Shown here: piece after piece, positions 48,648 to 57,968 of the stretch
Layout: every line of letters starts with the position of its first letter
How positions within the stretch are numbered: position 1 is the stretch's first letter
NCBI GenBank assembly: GCA_011503125.2
Contig: WWBZ02000001.1
Coordinates: 992,001 to 1,056,000, forward strand
Length of the DNA stretch: 64,000 nucleotides
Direction of reading: 5' to 3'
From: Botryosphaeria dothidea
Taxonomy: Eukaryota > Ascomycota > Dothideomycetes > Botryosphaeriales > Botryosphaeriaceae
Made by a program: the position numbers and the translations under genes
Notes under the pieces: generated by a model
What the model saw: only the letters and a program-made list of their open reading frames with translations
Databases searched by the model: none
Told to the model about the DNA's origin: nothing

Positions 48648-49630
48648 ATGAGAATCGGCTCTTCCGACCCCAGCACCATGCTTGTCACCGACACCCACCC
48701 CATTTACAGCGTCACAGCGACGGAGCACAGTGTAAGTGACAAATTCGTCCGTACAATTATGCAGAGAGGTTGACATGCAGTGCTTTACACCTCTAGTTCG
48801 TCCTTGGCGTAATCAAGCTCGAGAAACGCTCTTTCGTGCAGATGCTCGCCACCAAGACGACCGGACATGCATTACCCACGGAGCTCATAGAAATTGTTGT
48901 GGAGCACCTCCACGAACACTACTGGACGAGCACAAACAAATCGTGGGAGCGCACCGATGCGCTGTGGAGGGAGGGACACCCAGGCCTCTACTGGGAGAGA
49001 TACATGACCGAGGACACGCTGAGGACGTGGTGCAAACTTGCCGTACGCCATCTCCCATTCGTTTCTCACCCCCAAGCAAGGCTAGCAAACTGACAAAGAA
49101 CGGAATCGCAGGAAAGCCTCAACCTCACCCTCGCCGCCCGCGAAGGCCCGCACGCGAAACACCTCACCTCCAGCGGCAGCTGCAACGAGACCACCCGCAG
49201 CCCTTACGTCGTGCACCTCGCCCGCGCCGGCTGCTACAGCCACGGCGGCATCGGCCTACGCGCCTCCGAATCCCTCGGTCTGCCCTACCAGATGTTGACG
49301 GGGCAGTTCAACGCCTACAGGGAAGATTCGCTCCGCCTCGCCCGCCTGCGCAGCGGCATCTGCGGGACCTCGGTGAACGAGGGGGCTGGTACAGCGTGCG
49401 CGCTATTCGCGGGAGGGAAGGATGGCGAGCATATGGAGGGGAGTGATCGCGTGGAGCGGTTTTTGGAGGTCGATGGGCTGGAGGAGGAGATGAGGCTGTG
49501 GGATGCGGAGGCGGTAAGGAAGTGTAAGGCGGTGCTGGGCTTGGAGATGGTGGGGAGGGAGGGGGATGAGGAGGGGATGAAGCCAAGGTTGAGGTTGGTG
49601 CAGAGCTTCATGTCGGATAGGAGGAGTTGA
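48648..49630 (+). CDS. Hypothetical protein, 282 aa, F-box-like N-terminal segment
   Basis: I do not recognise this protein. The model has three exons, 48648-48731, 48797-49042 and 49112-49630, with GTAAGT and GTACGC donors and in-phase joins. Exon 2 has a segment, HALPTELIEIVVEHLHE, that resembles the first helix of an F-box, followed by WERTDALWREGHPGLYWERY. The C-terminal half has SPYVVHLARAGCYSHGGIG, then an acidic region rich in Glu and Gly and a Lys/Arg-rich end. Without a clear second F-box helix I do not call it an F-box protein. There is no signal peptide. The 5' exon is the least certain part. Confidence 0.55.
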
Positions 49631-49808
49631 GGTTTGTTAGTTGCTGAAGCAAAAGTCGAGGTGATTCTTTGTTTTTTTCGTGATACCCTCTGGGACAGAT
49701 TGCCCATGGAGAGGCTCGACATATCCAACATTTCAAGGCCACTTGTCTGATCTGCAATGTACGAACTTTTCCGTTCTTGTCATATATCTACGTTTACTCA
49801 TGAGTTAT

Positions 49809-50291
49809 TCAGTTGTTGGAACCGTCGGGAGCGCGGCATCGTCTCTTCGTTGTGGAGCCGTCCGAAGCTACAAAAGCAAGACAGCGAGAGGCGTTTCCAG
49901 AGAAAGTGGTGACGGAAAGCCTTACCTCCACAGACCAAACCAGTGCAGCAACCGTCGCCATCAGATCGTTCACCATCCGAAGCGTAGCACTCAGCTGTAG
50001 AATGCTTAGTTGACTCATCATGATATGTGAGATTGGAAGATCACTCACAGCCGCCAGGTTTGCAGTATCCGCAAAGATATGGGCCCTGCTTCTGGGTGAT
50101 GCAACGGAGGATGTCGGCACAGTCGTCGTTGACGGTGCATTCACCTGAATGGAGAATAAAAATGTCAACAGGTAAGCTTCTTCAAGTTCAGACAGAGAGG
50201 TAGTACCGAGACGTTCAACAGATCCACCCTCGGCGACAACGAATGGGACAACGACGGCGAGGGAGAGGAAGAGGGCTTTAAAGGAAACCAT
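49809..50291 (-). CDS. Small secreted cysteine-rich protein, 102 aa
   Basis: Four small exons: 50291-50207, 50144-50049, 49994-49926 and 49867-49809, with introns of 62, 54 and 58 nt. All donors are GTAC/GTGAG/GTAAG type with CAG or TAG acceptors, and every join keeps the frame. The product starts with a clear signal peptide (MVSFKALFLSLAVVVPFVVA), then about 82 mature residues with 10 cysteines at 31, 37, 43, 53, 56, 63, 76, 77, 82 and 94, including a CC pair. This suggests five disulfides in a compact knot-like fold. Such proteins in fungi include candidate effectors and surface proteins; no specific family is recognised. The consistent structure and even Cys spacing argue for a real gene. 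Confidence 0.75.
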   Translation of the reverse strand: MVSFKALFLSLAVVVPFVVAEGGSVERLGTTSLSELEEAYLLTFLFSIQVNAPSTTTVPTSSVASPRSRAHIFADTANLAAVSDLPISHIMMSQLSILQLSATLRMVNDLMATVAALVWSVEVRLSVTTFSGNASRCLAFVASDGSTTKRRCRAPDGSNN

Positions 50292-51440
50292 CTTGGCGGC
50301 TCAGAATACAGGACTTGTAAAATTTTACCCAAAAAAACGACTTCCGTATGCAGTGGTGACTGGACGTACGAAAGAAAAGAGAACAGCACGCCATTTCCCC
50401 CAGCATTTTATACCGGTCCTATCCATAGCCCCTTGGAGCAGACCGAATACGCCGACATGAGGCTCGTAAATCGAGTTTTGATACATGAGTAATTGCTCCG
50501 AGAGCTGCAAACACCAGGGGAGCTCTGCGGAAAAAATGCCGATCTTGTTTCTGTTATCTGGCAGGAGGTGTGGAAAGTTGTTTATTTGTGGTTGGCCTTC
50601 TGTCCGCTGTGTTGTTGTTCCCAATATCAGAAGCATTTATCGTTGCACCCCTGCTCGTGTCTCTCACAGGTCCAAGCGGATATGAACCCATAGCAGTGAC
50701 GTGTTAACCAGGGAGCAAATTGAGCCTGTTTAAAGTCGGAAACGCCGGAGCAGCATGGCGGTCTATATCTGGCGACTAGAAACACTGAACCATCCGCACC
50801 GCTCCGAGTTGGCGCGACACCAAGACACCGACTAGGTTGTGTAATAAAAACAACCTAGGTATTCGATTGGTCTGCTTGGTTTTTAATGAACAAGTAACGC
50901 CGCTTAGATTGCTTCTATCGTACAGTCCGCTCTCGCTGACTACTCTCATTAATCATTGACCACGCCGCAAAGTTCTATCCTCGTCCGCGGCACTGAACTT
51001 CCGCCAAGAAGGAAATCGCAAGGGGCAGTAATGCAGCCCGATGCTGAAGACATACTTTATTGAAGTCCTTAACAGATACCTTGGCCTATCTCTTTCAAGC
51101 AGATGTCCCCAGAACCTACTCCACCTTATCAGTTGCTGAAATCAAACCTCACTCTCGAAAGATCTAGCGAAAAGCCGAAGGCGAGTTCTTTCTTCTCATT
51201 CCACATCCACTCATTGAATCGAGAAAACGAAAAATAGGATCCGTTCAGATCCTATCGCACCCTTGCGCTTGATCGAGCCGCCAACGGCCACATGCTGCGT
51301 GGCCAAATTATGAACGTATACACACTTATTTATCTTTTGTCCCAGGTTACCCGAGCGCCCGCCCGCAAGATGAGCCTCCTTCCCGTAATGCGTCTTATTC
51401 GGTACTCGTCGTCCTCTTCCTAGATTACGCCCTCTTCCTT
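50292..51440. other. Intergenic between the secreted protein gene and RUD3
   Basis: This 1.1-kb stretch holds the promoter of the secreted-protein gene and the 3' UTR of RUD3. It has a 9-bp stem with a 9-nt loop (arms 50832-50840 and 50850-50858). No gene is visible. Confidence 0.45.
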
Positions 51441-53368
51441 CTAAGAAATACCAAGGCCCTTCGTGTCTCCCGTATTCGTCGGGCTCGCTGCACTTTCGCG
51501 GCGGCTGGAGTCCCTTGAGCCCTTGCCCTCCAATGCCTCCTGCTCGAGGAAGTTCTGCCACAATTCAGCCAAGCTCTCCTTGTTCTGTTGCACAGACGAT
51601 GACGAGTGGCCTTCTGATAATAGCAGGTCGGTGCTCGTGAGCGAAGGTGTCGAGGGCGTGCGACGGAAAGGTGATAAGGGAACACGGAGAGTATTGTTGG
51701 CAGTTGCCGTGGATCCTGGGCGTGACAGACCGGCTTGCTCACGTTGTTCTGGATCATTAAATTAGTATCGAGTCTCTAGGGGGTTTATTAGGTGGGCAGC
51801 AGTGAGCTCACCGTCGGTCCAGCCGAGCAGGGCAGCGATAAGCTGGAGAACCTGGAACTTCTTAGGGTCGCTTCGGTCAAGCGCGAGAAAGTGGAGAAGA
51901 TGATTAGTGACAATCTGCCTATCGACATTGTCCTCAGGCCGACCTTTGCGCAGGATGCGCAGAGCTTTGGTTAAATGGTCGTTCAGGATGACAGCCTCAT
52001 GACGAAGCTTGCCAATGAGCAAGTTCTTCTCCTTGACTTCCTTCTCAAAGGGCAATGCTCGCTCCAGTTCTTTCCGCGTTGTCTCCAATTCGGTCTTTGC
52101 CTTAGTGGAGGCTTCTTCTGCGGCTTGAAGCTGTTTGCGGAGCTCCTCGAGCTGGTTCTGGGAGTTCTCAACGATCTCGCGGAGCTCTTTCTTGCGTGCT
52201 TTACGGATCCGTTAGCTCGGCCTAGGATAATTGGAGAAGGTATGGAAGACCAACCATCTTGTATGTCCCGCAATGCCCTCTGCAGACCGTCGACGGTGGA
52301 CGTCTGAGTGTCTCTCTCATTGACTGCCCGTTCTAAGACCTCCCGTTGGTTGTTCAGCTGGTCCTCAAGCTCAGCCACCCTGTCGCTAAGGTTCTCCCTG
52401 AGCGACCTCTCCTCCATGGCCAGCACCTCCCAATCCTGCATGGCCTGCTTCGCCGTCTCAAACTCTTCCCTGGCATAAGCTTCACGCTGTATTAACTCAT
52501 CCCTCTCCTTTATCCAGTTCTGTTGTGACAGTGTGGCGCGGCTGCGCAGGGTCGAGATTTCGGAGGCGTGCTCTTCGGTGTGCTTGCGCAGCTGCTCATT
52601 GTCGTCACGGAGCTGGCGATTCTGGTCCTCAAGGTCGTCGACCTGGGCGCGCATGCGCTCAAGCTCCTCGGCATCCTGGCGCATCCGCTCGCCCAGCTGG
52701 CTCTTGATGGTGTTGACCTTGCCGCGCAGGTCGCGGTACTGGTTCTCGGCATGCTCCTTGCTCTTGGCGGCGTCGGCGGCCTGCTCCTTCAGGCCGCTTA
52801 TCTCCTCCTCATGCTTGCTCTGGATGGTCTCGAGCGACTTGCGCAGCTGGGTGACCTCCTCGCGCAGTTCGTCACGCTCCTTGGCCAGCTGGTCGAGGCG
52901 GTCGGTGGTGTCCTTGTCCATCGGGGGCTGGTGGGAGCGGGCGCCGTTGTGCTGGGGCGTCTGTGGCTCGGACTGGGCAGTAGAAGGCCGGGTGTCAGGG
53001 TCGTCATTCGTGCTCGACTTCTAGAAGCAATTAGCGAGGGGGCGCAGGTGGCAGCAGGAGGTGTGGGCTGGTACCGCGGGTACCTGTTCGTCGTCTACAT
53101 CGTCGTCGGCGTCCTGCTCGTCGGGCTCCGGATCGGGGTGATTCTGGCCATTGGCGGGCTGGTCGTGCGGATCCTGGGCCTTGGGCTGCTTCTTCTTGTT
53201 TTTCTTCTTCTTAGACTTCGGGGTGGTAGGGGCTGGCAGCACGCGGCACTACGACGTCAGCGAGGCAGCTGGGGAAGTTGAGGCTCGCACTGGAAGCTCG
53301 GGGGGGCAGGGGGCGCGCGACGCACCGGCGAGGGGGAGTGGTGGGGTAGTCTCTTGGGTGGGAGACAT
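51441..53368 (-). CDS. RUD3: Golgi matrix protein Rud3 (GRAB-domain golgin)
   Basis: Rud3 is a long coiled-coil golgin recruited to the cis-Golgi by Arf1 through its GRAB domain and helps keep Golgi structure. Five exons (53368-53326, 53232-53084, 53020-52255, 52198-51812, 51748-51441) encode 550 residues. After a Lys-rich and acidic N-terminus (KKKKNKKKQPK; DEQDADDDVDDEQ) comes a continuous coiled coil from about residue 100 to 400. The GRAB domain is RQIVTNHLLHFLALDRSDPK followed by KFQVLQLIAALLGWTD and EQREQAGL, which matches Rud3 rather than the GRIP golgin Imh1. A Ser/Thr-rich tail follows. One donor is GTTGGT, less usual, but the frame and domain require it. Confidence 0.88.
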
Positions 53369-54007
53369 GTTGGCCTTCATCAGTTGAGTGACAGAGGTGT
53401 TGGAGCTGCTGCGCCCGAGGCCTACAGCATACATTTGGTGAGCCCTGGCGGACCAGTCGTCGTGTCCACAGCGCGCGGAACGAACGAGCGAACCCTTGCA
53501 GCGCGCCCGCGACCGACGCGCCAATCCTCCGCCTCCGGCCCGCCGCCGCACCATCACCACCACCCGCACAGTCAACACCCTCGCGACAGAGCTCCACGCC
53601 TCCCTGCCGCTTGTCGGCCCCCAGTCGTCTGTTGGAGGCAGCTCCGCGTGCCGCAGGTGCGTATTTGGAATTGTGACGTGAACACTCTCCTTCCATCCGG
53701 CCAGATCTGCACGCCCGCCGCCCTCACTAGAGGATATCCGCTCGCGGGGTAGACGCCATGCGGCTCCCAAGCTATCAGCTCGACGAGTGAGGATATCTGC
53801 TTTGCCAATCTAGCGCCAGACCCGGCGATCCAGACCATGACCACCCCGCAATTGGTAGGTTTAGCTCTCCCGTCGACCAACCCGCCGAACAGCTTAAATC
53901 CAAGTGCTGCTCCTGCTTCCGTTCTGTATCTTCTGTACATATCTCCAAATCGATTTCTTCTTCTTCCCCGACCATTTAACTTATTCCCTATCACCTGGTG
54001 TCTCATT
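53369..54007. promoter_or_regulatory. Divergent promoter region, RUD3 / catalase-like gene
   Basis: A 639-nt stretch between two divergent start codons. The last ~130 nt before the catalase-like ATG are pyrimidine-rich, typical of a leader. A frame open back to an ATG at 53837 lies in phase with the catalase-like gene but looks like leader, not protein. Confidence 0.45.
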
Positions 54008-55229
54008 ATGGCGTCCAACGGTCACACTGCCAGTCCAGAGGAGCTTGCCAAGAGGAACTACATCCGCTGGGATGCTGAAGGCGTCGAGAAGATCCCGCCA
54101 AATGAGGCTGAGGATATCCAGGCAGTTGCAGACATGATCAATGAGATTCAGCGCGCCCATTGGAACAACGCTCGCCACTGCTACAGCGGCACTCATGCCC
54201 GTACCCAGGGCATCGTCAAGGGCAAGTTCATCGTGTCCGATGACCTGCCCAAACACCTCAAGCAGTCGGAGCTGTTTGAAAAGGGCGGCGAATATCCGGT
54301 TGCCTGCCGCTACAGCTCTGAGCCCGGTGACCCAGGCTTGGACGTGAGTTTGCCTCTCAGCTCCTGTCCTGAGAGTCCACAGCACTAACAACAGTTTACA
54401 GGATCGGATTCCACAGCCTCGCGGCTTCGCGATGAAAGTGTTCAACGTCAGGGGCAAGATGTTTGATATAGGCGCCGACATCCCGACTCAAGACATCGAG
54501 TTCAACAGCACTCCCGCCATAGACCTGGCCGACGCCAAGACGACGCGCGACATCATTGACCTGCGCATTAAGTACGGGAAAAACCAGCCCGAGCTGTACA
54601 AGCACCTGGAGGCCCGCGACGACACTGATCTCCAGAAGGCGCGGGATGCCGTGCGCAACACGCACCTCGAAAGTACCCGCCAATACTCACAGACAGCCTA
54701 CCGCTTCGGCGACTATGTCATGAAATACTGCCTCGTGCCATCAAGCGAGACACAGCGCAAGCTGTACGACGAGACGGTCAAGCCCACCGACGGCTCCGAC
54801 ATCTTACATCGCTGGCTGCAGGCTTTCCATAAAGACCATGACGCCGAGTACCTCTTCCAGGTGCAGCTCTTGGAAAACTTGGAGGACCAGCCGGTCGAGT
54901 ACGCCGGCAAGGTATGGGATCCGGAGAAGTATCCCTGGCAGACGGTGGCGAAGCTCGTTATCCCCAAGCAAGACAGCTTTGATTACGAGCGGAAGGCATT
55001 CTGGGAGGACCATATTCGCGTGGACCCGTGGCACGGTTTGGTCAGCCTGCAACCCCTGGGTAGCCCGAACCGTCTGAGGAAAGTTGGTAAGTTTACTGGT
55101 AGTTGTTGTGAGTGAATATCCGCGATGCTAATGGTTGTGCTAGTTTATCCTGCCAGCAGCGCTCTGCGTCGCAAGATGAATGGCAGGAAGGAGATCAATG
55201 CGAAGAGTATCGATGAAATTCCAAACTAG
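54008..55229 (+). CDS. Compact catalase-like heme protein
   Basis: Three exons (54008-54343, 54402-55086, 55144-55229) encode 368 residues, far shorter than typical catalases (about 480-750). It has the catalase-type distal histidine in GTHARTQG (His63), the strand FEKGGEYPVACRYSSEPGDP, then RIPQPRGFAMKVFNVRGKMFD, and a later YSQTAYRFGDYVMKY segment in the region that holds the proximal heme Tyr. These features place it with the small catalase-related proteins rather than with classic catalases. Members of this group include peroxidases and allene oxide synthase-like enzymes, so hydrogen peroxide may not be the main substrate. No peroxisomal SKL-type ending is present (it ends DEIPN). The start is the ATG beginning MASNGHTASPEE. 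Confidence 0.82.
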
Positions 55230-57107
55230 CTGTCGGCTTCATGAGGGTTGCTTTTGCTAGGTCCTTACGATCAGTACGTTGATAATACTCTGAACATATC
55301 TGTTGATATAGCAATGCACCCATTCTCCATAATTCCATACATGCATGCAAATTCATTAATAATGATCCGGACGGTGGGAGGACGTGGGGGCGTTGTAACC
55401 CACGGCCAGCGCCAAGGACCGCGTCACCGCGGACTGGCCTGACTTCCCGGAACCAAGGCCGGCAGGTACTCCACCAAATGTACTTTCAGCCAAATCAAAA
55501 GACGCCATTTGCTGCTTGAGACGCCTTTATATACACTTGTAAACAGCTATCTACATTTATTCCACCATCCTCCCAATCTGTCATCCCATTCCGCAATTTA
55601 TAGAGCTGCTCCAGATCTGCGGCGCGGGTGGAAACAACATGCTTCTCGAAAGACATTGGATAATATATAAACGGTCCGTGCATGGACGATACCATGTCTG
55701 CCTCAGGCCTCCTTCGAGGAAGGTGAAGTGAGTTCAAGCATGTTTGCTGAATACTAACATATATCGAAGTTACCTAGCAGCACTGCCTTGTCTGAAAAGT
55801 GCTCTCTTGCGGATAATTTTAGTGAAGACTCGACACAGTCGTACCAAGCAAAAAAGCCGCCAATCATGACGGATGCCACGCTTGTCCAAAGGGAGGCCAC
55901 GCCTCCGGTACTGCACGGCACCCAAAACGGCCCACATGCCGCAACCTTGAACGTCGGCAGGCAATGGGCATTCGCCTTTGAGGTGAATGTTTCATGGGAG
56001 AAACGGACAATAGCGCGAATGAAAGCGCATCGGTGACTTCACCACTCAGGCAAGGTCCTACATTCCATTTTAGTACCATCACGTGTTGTCGCACAAGCTC
56101 CGTGCTCCCTTGCAGCAGCGAGCTACAAAATCAGGGAAAGTCGCTAGAGGCATTTTACTTTTATTTTCTTTTCTTTTCTTTCCATGATACCAAACATGGT
56201 CTCCATTAACCCTTGGGTTGTCACTACGCTGCGCTGTTACGCGGCTGAAATTGGCTTTCCACATTCCCGAGCAGACCTAAAGCAGTCAGCTGGCAAGACT
56301 AAACCATCGACGTGCCGTTGTTCTTTCCTGAGGGACATTTCCCTCGATGAATGGTTGCGCGTTTGGTCTTGCCCACATACCGTCTATTTTGATATGCATG
56401 CTGCAAGTGGCTTGTTACCGTGAGACGATCTGATAGGACGATGGAGCTGGAACCCAGGCTTAGATCTCCCCGCCTTTCCCTGAGCAGGCAACTCAGCCAT
56501 GCGAGGTCATGACTCGGTGGAATTCCTGGTTCACGAGTGGAGCATTCAGCTTGCCGCAGCAATGTGCAATACGCCCTGCGGTACGCGTTACGCGTTCTCG
56601 TATGGCTGTTTGTCGGAGAGCGATGAAGCGGTGTGATCGTGTCACTGAGCAGAAGGTAGTCTCGAGAAGGCACCGTAATAGGGAAGTGGTGCCATACCGC
56701 TTGGCACGAGGCTGAGCAAAATCGCATTGGCTGGGGTATTTGCTGGGCAGAGCAGTTCGGCGAGTAAGTGCAGGGAGCAAGGATTGAGGACTAGAGTTCG
56801 TGTGATATCGTGATAAAGTCTTGGTCCTCCGTGTGTCTCACGGCCAACCTAAACCGTAAGGCGGGGCATGCCTAGGAAAGTCGGCTGGCGGCATAAGCCT
56901 CAGTCGGCGAACACATGCTTGTCATTTGCCCAGCAATCAAATCTCACCGAGAGGCCTATTTCGAGGCATTCACATGAGGCTGTGTTGTAGAAGATAAAGC
57001 GCGCTTTATTTAGCTGCTCTGGATATCGCAAAACCCCCCACTGCGCCAATACGCTCTAGAACGAAGACTGCCAACTGCTCTAATCATGGCGACAGCTTTA
57101 CACAGCC
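55230..57107. other. 1.9-kb convergent intergenic region
   Basis: This lies between the 3' ends of the catalase-like gene and ATX1. It is AT-richer, with a T/C-rich low-complexity run near 56155-56180. Open frames of up to 142 codons occur on both strands but overlap and have no domain features. I see no gene, tRNA or element ends. Confidence 0.45.
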
Positions 57108-57433
57108 CTACACAGCCCTGGTCTCGCCATCGGCCTCGCCGGTGTTGACTTTCTTGCCGGTCTTCTTGATGGTGTTGAGAACGGTGTCGTAGTCCAAGGA
57201 GTCGGCGGCAACAACCTCGGCGGTCTGGGTGTCGAGCGAGACGGTGTGCGACTTGACGCCTGCAAGCGTGGCGGGGTCAACGACGCGAGAACAGACAGAC
57301 AGGCGGGGCAGCATGTGGGGAGCTGGGATTGTTGTGGTCCCTTACCGTCAAGCTTCTTGAGGACACGGTCGACGGCGCCGGAGCAGCCACCGCAGGTCAT
57401 AGTGATGTTGAACTTGTAGGTGTGGTCGGCCAT
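57108..57433 (-). CDS. ATX1: Copper chaperone Atx1
   Basis: Atx1 carries Cu(I) in the cytosol to the P-type ATPase Ccc2 in the late Golgi and protects against oxidative stress. Two exons (57433-57346 and 57259-57108, 86-nt intron) encode 79 residues, the normal size. The metal site MTCGGCSGAV (M-x-C-x2-C) is at residues 12-17, followed by the heavy-metal-associated fold: DRVLKKLDGVKSHTVSL, then EVVAADSLDYDTVLNTIKKT and GKKVNTGE. The KKTGKKV stretch near the end is the conserved lysine-rich face. It is divergent to palA, with 535 bp between start codons. Confidence 0.92.
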
Positions 57434-57968
57434 GGTGAAAGATGTGATGGTAACTGCAGCGCTGCGTGTTAGGCTGGAGCTGGAGGGGTAGCTGAGGTTG
57501 GAGACGCACTTTGTTGGGCGAAGGTGGAGGTATAGGGTGCGACGTGAGTTGAAGGAGGGGGAATGGATTCTACCGGGGCGAATGGCGTGCTGCTGAGTTA
57601 ATAAATAAGACTACTGTGATGAGACGGAGCAGAGGACAGCGTTACAAATCCACATCCAGCACACGCGAAGCTCGGCCTCAATCTTCACGCCGCTGCTTCG
57701 CTTCTACGCGGTGCCTGCATGATCTCCAGCGTGAAACTTGCTCATGTCACAGCGCTGCTGGCCCGCCCCGCCCCGCGTTCGCTGTTAGCCAAAGGTTGGC
57801 CGGGTTGATTGGCGCTGGCCGGAGGGCGGGCAGGGCGCAAACGTCACTGCGGCCCAGGGCAAGCGAGTCGCGGGGCCTGTCCGCGCTGCTCTGCTTCTGC
57901 GATGCGTTGCAACTCTGTAAACACGCATCCACACCAGCTCCCCCGCCCTCGCTGGGCCTCCCGCAACC
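57434..57968. promoter_or_regulatory. Divergent promoter region, ATX1 / palA
   Basis: A 535-bp region between divergent start codons, GC-rich towards palA. I looked for PacC core sites (GCCARG) and saw no convincing one. Confidence 0.45.

Noticed and set aside
50832..50858. 9-bp stem with 9-nt loop
   Set aside because: Short enough to occur by chance in AT-rich intergenic DNA; noted in the intergenic entry only.
52568..53281. 237-codon hydrophobic plus-strand frame over RUD3
   Set aside because: Antisense of the coiled coil; Glu/Gln/Lys codons read backwards give Leu/Val/Ala, imitating membrane spans.
53837..54007. 57-residue N-terminal extension of the catalase-like protein
   Set aside because: Pyrimidine-rich leader-like DNA whose translation is neither a presequence nor conserved-looking.
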